Below, piece by piece: positions 16,314 to 25,137 of a stretch of 64,000 bases of DNA (its first letter is position 1; every line of letters begins with the position of its first letter). The notes under the pieces are model-generated. The model was not told where the DNA came from. It did no database searches and saw nothing but the letters and a program-made list of their open reading frames with translations. The position numbers and the translations under genes were made by a program. Source of the DNA: Marinobacter sp. C7 (GTDB lineage: Bacteria > Pseudomonadota > Gammaproteobacteria > Pseudomonadales > Oleiphilaceae); contig NZ_JAKQZH010000001.1 in NCBI RefSeq assembly GCF_022343555.1, forward strand, positions 744,001 to 808,000. The letters are read 5' to 3'.

Positions 16314-18344
16314 ATGTTTCCAGCTTGCAAGGTTGTTTTCGCTCCGGTGCTAGTCACTGCCTTGGCCATTGCGGGGTGTGGTAGCGGTCCCGGTTCGTCA
16401 GGCAGCAATAGTGCCGGGCATAGCGCCCCTTCGGCCAGTACCGGAAAGATCAACAAAGAGATACTGGCGCTGCGGCCTTTCGGTAATCGGGATGATTTCG
16501 AGAATGCCCGACGGGGGCTGATTGCCCAGGAACCGGAGTTGGTGATCGATCATCGTGACGGCGGTGAGGTCTGGAACATGACGGACTATGCCTTCGTTGA
16601 TCCTGACCGTGAACAGGCACCGGACTCCGTAAACCCCAGCCTCTGGCGCCAGGCCGCCCTGAACAACGTTCATGGGTTGTTCGAGGTTACAGAGGGGCTT
16701 TACCAGGTGCGTGGCTATGATCTGGCCAATATGTCGATTATCGAAAGTGACACCGGCTGGATCCTGGTTGATCCCCTGACCGCCCGGGAAACGGCCAGCA
16801 AGGCCTTCCTGTTTGCCCGGGAGCACCTGGGTGAGAAGCCGGTTCGCGCGATCCTCTTTACCCACAGCCACATTGACCACTTTGGTGGCGTACAAGGTGT
16901 GGTTCAGCACCTCTCTGAGGAAGAGAGGGCCAATCTGCGTATTATTGCGCCCGTCGGCTTCGAGGAAGAGGCCACCAGCGAAAACATCATTGCGGGTCCG
17001 GCAATGACCCGGCGGGCCATGTTCATGTATGGCAAACGACTTGACCGTGATGAGCGTGGCCATGTCGGCACCGGCCTTGGCAAAGCGCCGGCCTTCGGGA
17101 CCTTTGGTTTTGCCGAGCCAACGGACCTCGTCAGTGAGACGGGCACCGAACTGGTGGTGGACGGAGTGCCGATGGTTTTCCAGATGGTCTCCGGATCAGA
17201 GGCGCCCGCCGAGTTCACGTTCTACCTGCCGGAAAAGAAGGCCTTCGGCGGCGCGGAACTGGTCAGCCGCAACCTGCACAACCTGTATACCCTCCGTGGC
17301 GCAAAGGTTCGCGATGCCCGAGTCTGGAGCGCTTACATCGATGAGGCAAGAACACGATTTGCGGAGGCGGAGGTGTACTTTGGCAGCCACCACTGGCCGC
17401 TGTGGGGAAAGGAGAGTATTCAGGATTTCCTGATCAAACAGCGCGACACCTACAAGTTCATCCACGACCAGACCGTGCGCATGATGAACCAGGGGGCCAC
17501 ACCGAGAGAGATCGCGGAAAACCTCCAGTTGCCGCCGGCCCTGAGGGAGGGCTTTCACAACCAGGGCTATTACGGCACGGTCTCTCACAATGCCAAGGCG
17601 GTCTACCAATACTACATGGGCTGGTTCAACGCTAACCCGGCTCAGCTTAACCCGTTGCCTGAGGTCGAGTCGGCGAAACGGTATGTCGAGATGATGGGCG
17701 GCGCTGAAAAAGTGCTTGATAAAACCCGGCAGGATTTCGAGTCGGCGGCTGAGATGGACGCCCAGGAGGGGCGGACGACTTACCGGTGGCTGGCAGAGTT
17801 ACTGAACCAGGTGGTTTTCGCCGAGCCTGAGAATGATGATGCGAAACAACTCCTGGCGAACGTTTACGATCAGCTGGGATACCAGTCGGAATCGGCCCCG
17901 TGGCGGGACTTCTATCTGACAGGCGCCTATGAGCTGCGGCATGGGGCTCCGGAGGAGGGCCTCAAGCCGGCCATGATGCGTGAGGTATTGCTCAATACCC
18001 CGGTATCGCGCTTCTTCGATAGTATGGCGGTGCGACTGAATGCGGAGGATGCCGAGGGCAAGAGCCTGAGGATCAAGATCATCTTCCCGGATCTCGGTGA
18101 AGCCTATCTGCTAACCCTTGAAAACTCGGTGTTGCACAACCGTCTGACCGATCGGGACAGCCAGGCCGATGCCACGCTGACTCTGACGCGACCGATGTTT
18201 GTGGACCTTCTGGTTGGCAATGCCGGTTTAAAAGAGCTGCTGTTCAGCGACGACATCAGCTTCGAGGGAAGCCGGCTGGACCTTGTCAGCTTTTTTGGCA
18301 TGCTCGATAAACCCGAGGGCCGGTTCGACATAGTGATCCCCTGA
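16314..18344 (+). CDS. Alkyl/aryl sulfatase (SdsA-type metallo-beta-lactamase fold)
   Basis: A 676-residue lipoprotein-like enzyme (lipobox Cys22 in LAIAGCGSG, then a Ser/Gly linker). The metallo-beta-lactamase fold carries THSHIDHFGG, with metal ligands His184, His186, Asp188 and His189, and the later EVYFGSHHWPLWG. An alkylsulfatase dimerisation region follows (about 380-560: PPALREGFHNQGYYG, YVEMMGGAEKVL), and the C-terminal 120 residues are SCP2-like (VRLNAEDAEGKSLRIKIIF). It should release inorganic sulfate from primary alkyl sulfates such as SDS. A lipid anchor is unusual; P. aeruginosa SdsA1 has a Sec signal. No dedicated regulator is adjacent. Confidence 0.92.
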   Translation: MFPACKVVFAPVLVTALAIAGCGSGPGSSGSNSAGHSAPSASTGKINKEILALRPFGNRDDFENARRGLIAQEPELVIDHRDGGEVWNMTDYAFVDPDREQAPDSVNPSLWRQAALNNVHGLFEVTEGLYQVRGYDLANMSIIESDTGWILVDPLTARETASKAFLFAREHLGEKPVRAILFTHSHIDHFGGVQGVVQHLSEEERANLRIIAPVGFEEEATSENIIAGPAMTRRAMFMYGKRLDRDERGHVGTGLGKAPAFGTFGFAEPTDLVSETGTELVVDGVPMVFQMVSGSEAPAEFTFYLPEKKAFGGAELVSRNLHNLYTLRGAKVRDARVWSAYIDEARTRFAEAEVYFGSHHWPLWGKESIQDFLIKQRDTYKFIHDQTVRMMNQGATPREIAENLQLPPALREGFHNQGYYGTVSHNAKAVYQYYMGWFNANPAQLNPLPEVESAKRYVEMMGGAEKVLDKTRQDFESAAEMDAQEGRTTYRWLAELLNQVVFAEPENDDAKQLLANVYDQLGYQSESAPWRDFYLTGAYELRHGAPEEGLKPAMMREVLLNTPVSRFFDSMAVRLNAEDAEGKSLRIKIIFPDLGEAYLLTLENSVLHNRLTDRDSQADATLTLTRPMFVDLLVGNAGLKELLFSDDISFEGSRLDLVSFFGMLDKPEGRFDIVIP

Positions 18345-18478
18345 TTGCCAACAGCCCGGAAAAGCGGGAAACGGATTTGAAAACAAAGAAATATGTGTAG
18401 AATTAGGCTACATAAAAATTTCGATCAGGATGATCGGGTCAGTCGTCTCCTCTGTGATCCAGTGATTCCCCAAGGTGA

Positions 18479-19402
18479 GTGCAGACTGTTTCCATGATTA
18501 GTGTCGATCAATTGGCCGCCGTGCTGGACGCGCTGCCGGACCCGGCCTTTGTGATTTCCCGCAGCGGCAAATACGTGGCAGTTTTCGGGGGGCGGGATGC
18601 CCGTTATTACCATGATGGCAGCGGACTTGTTGGTTCGTTTATTTCCGACCTGGTAAAAGCTGAGAAGGCCAGCCTGTTTATGCAGCTGATTGAACGGGCG
18701 CTCGACTCCGGCAAACTGCTGATCGAGGAATACGAGCTGAGCAATAAGGATGTCCAGGGGCTGCCGGATGAGGGGCCTGACAAGCCGATCTGGTTTGAGG
18801 GGCGGATTCAGTCGCTTGATTTTCGGGTGGACGGTGAGCCAGTTGTTCTCTGGGTTGCGAGCAACATCTCCGAGCGGCACGAACTGGAAATCAAGCTGCG
18901 TGAATTGAGCGACACCGACCAGCTCACCGGGCTGTTTAACCGTAGGAAGCTGGAGCGTGATCTGAACCTGCACTACGAAACATTCGAGCGACACGCGATA
19001 CCCACCTCTGTTCTGATGTTCGATCTGGACAACCTGAAGAAGATCAATGACAGCCTTGGGCACCATGCCGGCGATGAGATGATCCGGGCGGTGGCGGACA
19101 TCTGTCGCGCGGAGATCAGAAAAACCGATACCGCGTGCCGGTTCGGCGGAGATGAGTTCGTGATTGCCCTGCCGAACACGGATATGAGGCGGGCGGTGCA
19201 GTTTGCCGACCGGTTGCATGAGTGCTTCAGTGAACAGCTGGGTCAGTTTTCCACGGAGGGCGGCGCAGCAACCGTCAGTATTGGTGTGGCGAGCATGGTG
19301 CCCGGGGACCGATCGTACGAGGATGCCCTCAAACGTGCGGACGGGGCTCTGTATACGGCCAAACGCGCCGGGAAGAACCGGGTCATTTCGGCCCGGGCTT
19401 GA
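18479..19402 (+). CDS. PAS-GGDEF diguanylate cyclase
   Basis: A 307-residue cytoplasmic protein. Residues 1-130 form a PAS-like sensor (LDALPDPAFVISRSGKYVAVFGGRDARYYHD, then ILWVASNISERHELE-type exit), followed by a linker helix and the GGDEF domain from about 142 (LSDTDQLTGLFNRRKLERDL). The active site is FGGDEF, and RKTD lies five residues before it, so the inhibitory I-site is kept. It should make cyclic di-GMP from two GTP and be product-inhibited. The start is GTG at 18479 or ATG at 18494; AAGGTGAG just before the GTG makes the choice unclear. Confidence 0.9.
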   Translation: MQTVSMISVDQLAAVLDALPDPAFVISRSGKYVAVFGGRDARYYHDGSGLVGSFISDLVKAEKASLFMQLIERALDSGKLLIEEYELSNKDVQGLPDEGPDKPIWFEGRIQSLDFRVDGEPVVLWVASNISERHELEIKLRELSDTDQLTGLFNRRKLERDLNLHYETFERHAIPTSVLMFDLDNLKKINDSLGHHAGDEMIRAVADICRAEIRKTDTACRFGGDEFVIALPNTDMRRAVQFADRLHECFSEQLGQFSTEGGAATVSIGVASMVPGDRSYEDALKRADGALYTAKRAGKNRVISARA

Positions 19403-19800
19403 ACGAAAGGCTTTTTGCCCGGGAATAGCCATAACCCGTGGCTCGGGGCTTCACCTCTCCCTCAAGACCGCATGTGGGATACGCTTCCGGCCGGTCAGGT
19501 TGCGTACTCGGGTGTGGAGAATTTCGAACCTGGGCTCCTGTGAATATTGGTCAATTTACCTCCGCTTTGCGCCAGCCCGCATGGTTAAGGGGTTTACACC
19601 GTGTATCCTGCCGTTGCCAACAAAGTTATCCACAGATCTTGTGGGTAATCTTGCGGGAATGGATCGGCCCCATTTGAGTGATGGGGCGGGCATTCCGTGT
19701 ATCGAATTTCGTGGTACCATCGGACCCGATCCGACTGGAGCGGGGATGCTCCGGAAGGAATTGCCCACGCAAGGATGAAAGCAAACGCAAAGGATGCGAT
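19403..19800. other. Intergenic region carrying repeat copy 1
   Basis: 398 bases without a credible gene between the diguanylate cyclase and the PAAR gene. The central part, 19551-19648, is copy 1 of the 98-bp DnaA-box repeat described separately. The PAAR ribosome site (AAAGGA) is near 19790. The rest shows no clear promoter or terminator. Confidence 0.6.
19551..19648 (+). repeat. 98-bp DnaA-box repeat, copy 1
   Basis: It begins TCAATTTACC and ends with TTATCCACA (19626-19634), five bases GATCT, then TGTGGGTAA (19640-19648), the reverse of a DnaA-like box. The left 9-mer is a perfect DnaA consensus. The 24 bases at 19613-19636 are identical to 59205-59228 in copy 4. The left motif lies exactly 75 bases before the palindrome, as in all copies. 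It lies upstream of the PAAR gene. Confidence 0.85.
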
Positions 19801-20091
19801 ATGAGCAGAGCTATTGTACTTCTCGGGGACCTGGGCTCCGACCATGAAGGTTTCCCGCCAACGCCCGTCGTCGCCGGCTCTCCGGATGTTCTGATCGACG
19901 GAAAACCTGTCGGCCGGGTGGGGGACCCCCTGGCGCCGCATTCGAAAGCCAAGCACCCTCCGCATCCTCGGGCGATCGTCTCCGGCTCTGCGACAGTGAT
20001 GATCAACGGCAAACCGGCCGCCATTACGGGCGGCGCGATCTCTTGCGGCGGCGTCGTGATTGGCGGCGGAAGCGTGATTGTTGGCGCGTAG
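19801..20091 (+). CDS. PAAR-domain protein (type VI spike tip)
   Basis: A 96-residue protein that is almost entirely a PAAR domain: repeats of short Gly-rich strands (GSPDVLIDGKPVGRVGD, GSATVMINGKPAAITGG) with His residues (HSKAKHPPHPRA) and Cys in SCGGVVIGGG that would bind the structural zinc at the tip. PAAR proteins cap the VgrG spike and carry or recruit effectors. No other type VI secretion gene, VgrG or effector is in this window, so it is an orphan. The start at 19801 follows AAAGGA; the frame open upstream is inside the repeat region and not protein-like. Confidence 0.9.
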   Translation: MSRAIVLLGDLGSDHEGFPPTPVVAGSPDVLIDGKPVGRVGDPLAPHSKAKHPPHPRAIVSGSATVMINGKPAAITGGAISCGGVVIGGGSVIVGA

Positions 20092-20126
20092 CCATGCGTG
20101 CATGAATCCTGGTCAACGGAGATGTG

Positions 20127-20585
20127 ATGACGCAACAGTCCACCGAAGCGCGGCAACGCGACACACTCCGCCGCCTCGAAAAGTTCAGTCGCCTCACTGA
20201 CAACAGCATTGGAATTCCCTTCACCCGGTTCAGGATCGGGCTGGATGCCATCATCGGGTTGGTGCCAGGCGTTGGTGATCTGGCGGGCGTGGTGTTATCG
20301 GCCTACGTGTTGATCGAGGCTCAACGGGTCGGCGCCAGTCGCGCGGTGAAACTGCGAATGCTGCGTAACATCGGCATCGATTTTCTGGGTGGTTTGCTAC
20401 CTGTGGCGGGAGATGCCTTTGACGCCATCTACAAGGCAAACACCCGCAATACGCTCTTGCTGAAACGCTACCTAGAAGAGCAGTTGGCGGTTGAACCGCC
20501 CCCGCAGCCTTTCCCCTGGAGGATGCTGGTCGGCTTGTCCCTGCTCTTTGCCGTGATCATCGGTGGCCTGGTCCTGATCTTGTGA
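20127..20585 (+). CDS. DUF4112 membrane protein
   Basis: A 152-residue protein with the DUF4112 pattern: LEKFSRLTDNSIGIPFTRFRIGLDAIIGLVPGVGDLAG near the start, then LSAYVLIEAQRVGASRAVKLRMLRNIGIDFLGGLLPVAGDAFD, a Gly/Pro-rich core that enters the membrane, and a C-terminal hydrophobic helix (LVGLSLLFAVIIGGLVLIL). The function is unknown. The ATG at 20127 is preferred over the in-frame GTG at 20124 because GGAG lies five bases before it. It follows the PAAR gene by 35 bases on the same strand, but a functional link is not implied. Confidence 0.87.
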   Translation: MTQQSTEARQRDTLRRLEKFSRLTDNSIGIPFTRFRIGLDAIIGLVPGVGDLAGVVLSAYVLIEAQRVGASRAVKLRMLRNIGIDFLGGLLPVAGDAFDAIYKANTRNTLLLKRYLEEQLAVEPPPQPFPWRMLVGLSLLFAVIIGGLVLIL

Positions 20586-20649
20586 GAGCCCATCAGCCCG
20601 GTTTACGGTAGACTCCGCGATTAATACCCCAACCCGCAGTGGAGCTCTC

Positions 20650-21039
20650 ATGAGTGATAACCCGCTAACGCAAGTCCTCGATATGGATGGTGAGGAACGC
20701 TACGACTACTTTCTCGACGAGGTGGTTGAGGAGCGAGAGATCTGGATTCTGGTCAATGCCGACAACCACTTTCTGAAGATTGTTTCGGAAGAAGAGTGCG
20801 TATCTTATCTGCCGGTCTGGCCAAGCCCGGAATTTGCCAAAGACTATGCCAAAGGAGCGGGTGATCTGTCTCCGAAAGCGATTTCCCTGCCGGACTTTTT
20901 CAAGAAGTGGGTGCCGGGATTAAGCCGGGACGGGCTTGAAATCGGTGTGTTCCCCGGTGGACAGGCTGAGCTCTGGATCACGACGCCCGGGGAATTGAAG
21001 GGCGACTTGCAAGAAGCGTTATCGGGCCCGTCCTTCTAG
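20650..21039 (+). CDS. DUF2750 protein
   Basis: A 129-residue acidic soluble protein with the DUF2750 signature: RYDYFLDEVVEEREIWILVNADNHFL, ECVSYLPVWPSPEFAKDYAKGAG, SLPDFFKKWVPGLSRDGLEIGVFPG. The length and motifs are standard. The family has no known activity and appears as single genes in many proteobacteria. It ends 24 bases from the convergent EamA transporter gene. GGAG is close upstream of the ATG. Confidence 0.87.
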   Translation: MSDNPLTQVLDMDGEERYDYFLDEVVEEREIWILVNADNHFLKIVSEEECVSYLPVWPSPEFAKDYAKGAGDLSPKAISLPDFFKKWVPGLSRDGLEIGVFPGGQAELWITTPGELKGDLQEALSGPSF

Positions 21040-21063
21040 CCAGAGCAGCGCCGGCCCGGTGCC

Positions 21064-21966
21064 TCAGGCGCGCCGGCGCCCTGAGGCCACCAGCGAGCCG
21101 AGCACCACAAGCAGAGCGGCCAGGGGTAGCCTCCAGTCCGGTGCGGCAATCCCCGCCAGCACCAGGAATAATGCCGCCAGTACCGGAACGGCGTAGGCCA
21201 GGCTGCCCACCAGGGCCGTTGGGCCTTTCCGGAGAGCCAGATCCCATGCCACCATGGCCAGACCATAAGGGCCCAGTCCCAGGGCAATGCCGGCAGCCAG
21301 GGCCGTGCCTGATGGCAGTACCGTTGCCGATCCGGACACCGTCTCCGCAGCCGCCGCACCGGCCCCCGCCAAAAGAAACAGGCCGGGCATCGCCGGAGCG
21401 ATCGCCACAGGCGTGGCCTGACAGATCCAGGAGTACAGCGCCCAGCACACGCCAGCGAGTAAGGCCAGACCATAGCCGGCCATGTTGCCGGAAAAACCGT
21501 TATTCAACGCTTCCGGTGCCAACAGCAAAGCCGCGCCCGAGAATGCGATGAGTGCACCGGCAATGACCGGCAGGGCGATCCGCCGGTGGAAAAGCCACTG
21601 GCTGATCAGGATGAACATCACCGGCCAGGTGTAGGTGATCAGCGATGCTTCTGCCGTCGGGGCCATCCCCAGCCCGATCAGGTAGGCGCCCACGGCCCCA
21701 AGGACCAATAACGGCACCAGGCCAAAAATGACCAGTTTCCATTTCCAGGAAATTCTCACTGACTGGCGCCGGTGGCGGCCCCGAAGGCTCATGGGCAGCA
21801 CTGCTACGGCACCGCTGATCAATGCAATGGTGGTAAGTTGAAACGGCGGTATGGAGTGCGCGGTAGCCACCAGCAAAGGAGCGCTGGCCCAGAGCATGAC
21901 TGCGAAGAGAGCAGCGAAGATGCTCAGAGTGTTGGGCATCGTGATTGGCATTCTCAGGCTCGTCAC
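21064..21966 (-). CDS. EamA/DMT family transporter
   Basis: A 300-residue inner-membrane protein with ten helices in two EamA repeats. The first repeat shows ALFAVMLWASAPLLVA and PTAEASLITYTWPVMFILISQWLF; the second shows GLALLAGVCWALYSWICQ and KGPTALVGSLAYAVPVLAALFLVL. A Lys/Arg-rich loop (RGRHRRQSVR) lies between helices 2 and 3. The start is GTG with AGGAGG six bases upstream. It is divergent from a LysR-type regulator gene, which is the usual arrangement for a locally controlled metabolite exporter. The substrate is unknown, perhaps an amino acid or a drug-like compound. Confidence 0.9.
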   Translation of the reverse strand: MTSLRMPITMPNTLSIFAALFAVMLWASAPLLVATAHSIPPFQLTTIALISGAVAVLPMSLRGRHRRQSVRISWKWKLVIFGLVPLLVLGAVGAYLIGLGMAPTAEASLITYTWPVMFILISQWLFHRRIALPVIAGALIAFSGAALLLAPEALNNGFSGNMAGYGLALLAGVCWALYSWICQATPVAIAPAMPGLFLLAGAGAAAAETVSGSATVLPSGTALAAGIALGLGPYGLAMVAWDLALRKGPTALVGSLAYAVPVLAALFLVLAGIAAPDWRLPLAALLVVLGSLVASGRRRA

Positions 21967-22078
21967 TGGCAGTCCTCCTTATCCGGGTACATTGCGATCT
22001 GACAGTGCGAGCATATAGACTCTTAAAACATCACAAAAACAATCATTTTTGATTAATAGCATCACAGGAAATGATATT
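21967..22078. promoter_or_regulatory. Divergent promoter region of the EamA and LysR genes
   Basis: About 110 AT-rich bases separate the two opposing genes. A dyad, AATCA then TTTT then TGATT (22041-22054), is a candidate LysR operator, since such regulators typically bind their own divergent intergenic region. No -35/-10 set is clear enough to mark. Confidence 0.45.
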
Positions 22079-22942
22079 TTGCGTCAGCGCATTCTGGACC
22101 TGAACGTACTGCAGACGCTGGTGGCCATTGCCGATACCGGAACGGTGACTGCAGCCGCAGACCGACTGGCCTACACCCAGTCGACCGTTAGCATGCAGCT
22201 TCACCGGCTTGAGGCTTTGCTGGATGTTTCGCTTCATGAGCGGGAGGGGCGCCGTATCCGGTTCACGGGGGAAGGTGAACAGCTGATCGGCTACGCCCGT
22301 AAGATGCTGGCTCTCAATAACGAAGCGCTGGACGCCCTTCGCCAGCGGCAGGTGACGGGCCAGTTGAGTCTCGGGATCCCGGAGGATTATGCGTTTCTTC
22401 TGACGTCGGTCTTGTCCCACTTCAACCAGCTGTTCCCGGCGGTGCAGTTGCAGGTTATCTGCGGTTCCAGTGTAGAGCTTTTGCAACAGGTGCAGGCGGG
22501 TGATCTGGACCTGGCGGTGGTGACGCGCCAGTCCCGCTCGCCCGGAGGTGAGGTCATACGCCGTGAACCGCTGGTCTGGGCAGTGGGGGCGGAGAGGCAG
22601 CCCTCCCTGTCCGATCCTGTCCCTCTGGCGCTGTATTCTCCGGGGGCGGATGTGTTCCGGGAGGTGGCCGAGCAGGCCTTGGCCGCCGCCGGCCGGCAAT
22701 GGCGGCTGGCCTACTCAAGCCAATCCATGACCGGATTGATGCCGGTGGTGGTGGCCGGGCTGGCGGTGGTTCCCGTGACCAGGGACATGCTCACCCCGCA
22801 ATTACGGGTGCTGGACGAGCGCAGTGGTCTGCCTGCTCTGCAATCCATCGAGATGGCTCTGCACCGACCCTCCGGAAGGCCCACGGAACCGGCACGCCAG
22901 ATGGCCGAGCTGATCCGTGAGCACCTATCCGCGGAGGGCTAG
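22079..22942 (+). CDS. LysR family transcriptional regulator
   Basis: A 287-residue LysR-type regulator. The winged helix-turn-helix is at the start (LNVLQTLVAIADTGTVTAAADRLAYTQSTVSMQLHRLE), followed by GRRIRFTGEGEQLIGYARKML and an effector-binding domain with LSLGIPEDYAFLLTSVLSHF and AGLAVVPVTRDM. The start is TTG at 22079 because AGGA lies upstream; the frame is also open back to 22049, where another TTG occurs, so the true start is unsure. It probably controls the divergent EamA exporter gene. The effector is unknown. Confidence 0.9.
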   Translation: MRQRILDLNVLQTLVAIADTGTVTAAADRLAYTQSTVSMQLHRLEALLDVSLHEREGRRIRFTGEGEQLIGYARKMLALNNEALDALRQRQVTGQLSLGIPEDYAFLLTSVLSHFNQLFPAVQLQVICGSSVELLQQVQAGDLDLAVVTRQSRSPGGEVIRREPLVWAVGAERQPSLSDPVPLALYSPGADVFREVAEQALAAAGRQWRLAYSSQSMTGLMPVVVAGLAVVPVTRDMLTPQLRVLDERSGLPALQSIEMALHRPSGRPTEPARQMAELIREHLSAEG

Positions 22943-23000
22943 AGGTCTCTTCGTGTTAGGCTAACCAGTATCTTCGGGAATCCGGCAAAGGGAGCCCCCC

Positions 23001-23648
23001 ATGACCATGATAAACATCGACATTGTTTCCGACATCGCCTGTCCCTGGTGTGCCATCGGCTACGCTCGTCTGGAAAGAGCTATGGAAAAGTTGGCGCCAA
23101 AATTTGATTTCACCGTTCAATGGCATGCGTTTGAGCTGAACCCGGATCACAGCGGCGCGGGCGAACCCATCCTGCCGGCATTGGCCCGCAAGTATGGGCG
23201 CAGCGAGGATGAAATGCGGGCCACCCAGAATCAGATGATGACGATTGCGAAGGATCTGGGCCTCAATTTCGAGAAAATGCAGGAGCGATTCACCTGCAAT
23301 ACCTTCGATGCCCACAGACTGGTGAAATGGGCCGGCGAGCAGGGCCGGCAGACCGCCATGAAACAGGCACTGTTCGACGCGTATTTCGGCCGGGCCGCCA
23401 ACGTTTCGGAACGGGATGTTCTGCTTGGTTGTGCCGAAATTGCGGGTCTGGACCCGGCGAAGGCCGCCGAGGTGCTTGATTCTGACCAGTACGCAGAGGT
23501 GGTGCGGAAAGACGAAGCGACCTACCAGCAGGCGGGCGTCTCGGCGGTGCCGGCATTCATCATCAATAACAGGTACCTCATTTCCGGTGCCCAGGAGCCG
23601 GGTGCCCTGATCCGGGCGTTCGAGGAAATTGCGGCAGAATCCGGGTGA
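23001..23648 (+). CDS. DsbA-family oxidoreductase (FrnE-like)
   Basis: A 215-residue cytoplasmic DsbA-fold protein with the redox motif CPWC (DIACPWCAIG near residue 14), typical of FrnE/2-hydroxychromene isomerase-like members. Later landmarks are WHAFELNPD, the helical insert with FTCNTFDAHRLVKWAGEQGRQ, and the cis-Pro loop VSAVPAFIINNRYLISGAQ. There is no signal peptide, which separates it from periplasmic DsbA. FrnE relatives are linked to oxidative-stress defence. AAAGGGA precedes the ATG at 23001. Confidence 0.92.
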   Translation: MTMINIDIVSDIACPWCAIGYARLERAMEKLAPKFDFTVQWHAFELNPDHSGAGEPILPALARKYGRSEDEMRATQNQMMTIAKDLGLNFEKMQERFTCNTFDAHRLVKWAGEQGRQTAMKQALFDAYFGRAANVSERDVLLGCAEIAGLDPAKAAEVLDSDQYAEVVRKDEATYQQAGVSAVPAFIINNRYLISGAQEPGALIRAFEEIAAESG

Positions 23649-23743
23649 AGCCGCTTTAATCGGGCGGGGCTGGGCATTTTGGTTGATACCGGCCACAATC
23701 ACGCCACGGAATTCACTTGTATGGATCACTAGCCGAGCCCAAC

Positions 23744-25048
23744 ATGCCACCACAGATGCCCAATGCCCAGCCTCCCGCCGCTCGGGAAGACAAACGCGCG
23801 CTCTGGTCCTGGGCGCTCTATGACTGGGCCAACAGTGCCTTCTTCACCATCATTCTTACCTTTGTCTTTGCCCAGTACTTCAGTGTTTCGGTGGTGCAGG
23901 ATGAGGTCGCCGGCACCAACGCCTGGGGCAACATCGTGGGCATTTCCGGGGTGTTTATCGCAATACTGGCGCCAATGCTGGGGGCCATCGCGGACCAGTC
24001 AGGGCGCCGCAAACCCTGGTTAATCGGCTTTACCCTGTTGTGTGTGCTGTCCTGCGCCATGCTCTGGACCGTTACACCGGAAAAGGACCAGTTCTGGAAC
24101 GCTGCACTATGGGTGGGCCTGGGCACCCTGGGGGCCGAGTTCGCGTTCATTTTCTATAACGCAATGCTGCCGGATATGGCCAGCCAGGAGCGCACCGGCC
24201 GTTGGTCGGGCTGGGCCTGGGGGCTGGGGTATGTGGGCGGTGTGACCAGCCTGGTGGTTGCGCTGTACGGCTTTATCGAGACCGACGCCAATCTGTTCAA
24301 TCTGGACCGGGATCAGGCCGAACATGTCCGCGCGACCTTCGTGCTTGTGGCGGTCTGGTATCTGGTCTTCGCACTGCCAGCGTTCATCTTTACCCCTGAT
24401 CGCCCGCCTACCGGCCTGGGACTGGGAGCAGCCGCCCGCGCCGGATTCGCGCAGCTCAAGGAGTCCATCGCTCATGTCCGCCAGTACAAGGACATTGTGC
24501 GATTCCTGATCGCCCGCATGCTGTATACAGACGGTCTGGCGACCATCTTCACCTTCGGGGGCGTCTACGCCGCCGGTACCTTCGACATGGCGCCCACGGA
24601 AGTCCTGCAATTTGCCATTGCGCTGAATGTGACGGCGGGGCTTGGGGCGCTGGGATTTGCCTGGGTTGATGACGCCCTTGGAGGGCGCAACACCATTCTG
24701 CTGGCCTTGCTGGGGCTGGGTAGCAGTGCTCTGGCCATATTGCTGGTAGACAGTGCGACCGCTTTCTGGGCCTGGGGCATGATTCTGGGTATTTTTGTGG
24801 GGCCACTGCAATCGGCCAGCCGGTCACATCTGGCCCGGGTGGCTCCGCCTCACCTGCAGACCCAGATGTTCGGCCTGTTTGCCTTTTCCGGCAAGGCCAC
24901 GGCTTTCGCCGGCCCCTTGCTGGTGGGCGCGGTGACCGCGCTGACCGACAGCCAGCGCTGGGGCATGAGCGCAATCCTGGTATTCCTGTTGGTGGGCTTC
25001 GTGCTGATGCTTAAGGTTCCGGCGACCGAGGCCCGGAAAGCTGGCTGA
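23744..25048 (+). CDS. MFS transporter of the UMF1 (Atg22-like) family
   Basis: A roughly 434-residue membrane protein with twelve predicted helices. The N-terminus WSWALYDWANSAFFTIILTFVFAQYFS is the hallmark of the UMF1/Atg22 branch of the major facilitator superfamily. Other features are GAIADQSGRRKPW in loop 2-3, FIFYNAMLPDMA and the GLGYVGG helix. Yeast Atg22 exports amino acids from the vacuole; bacterial members are uncharacterised, probably exporting small solutes. The start is placed at the ATG at 23744 although the frame opens earlier at a TTG; no strong ribosome site decides it. Confidence 0.88.
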   Translation: MPPQMPNAQPPAAREDKRALWSWALYDWANSAFFTIILTFVFAQYFSVSVVQDEVAGTNAWGNIVGISGVFIAILAPMLGAIADQSGRRKPWLIGFTLLCVLSCAMLWTVTPEKDQFWNAALWVGLGTLGAEFAFIFYNAMLPDMASQERTGRWSGWAWGLGYVGGVTSLVVALYGFIETDANLFNLDRDQAEHVRATFVLVAVWYLVFALPAFIFTPDRPPTGLGLGAAARAGFAQLKESIAHVRQYKDIVRFLIARMLYTDGLATIFTFGGVYAAGTFDMAPTEVLQFAIALNVTAGLGALGFAWVDDALGGRNTILLALLGLGSSALAILLVDSATAFWAWGMILGIFVGPLQSASRSHLARVAPPHLQTQMFGLFAFSGKATAFAGPLLVGAVTALTDSQRWGMSAILVFLLVGFVLMLKVPATEARKAG

Positions 25049-25137
25049 TCGACCACGTATGGCATGGTCTTCAGCGGACAGTCGCGAATTCCTGGTTTTG
25101 GGTCTCAGGTGGTGTGTCCGCGTTCGTGGGTACGAAA

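Noticed and set aside
18361-18378. AAAGCGGGAAACGG found here and again at 62705-62718, both just after stop codons
   Set aside because: A 14-base exact match is expected several times by chance in 64 kb on both strands; no other shared structure surrounds it.
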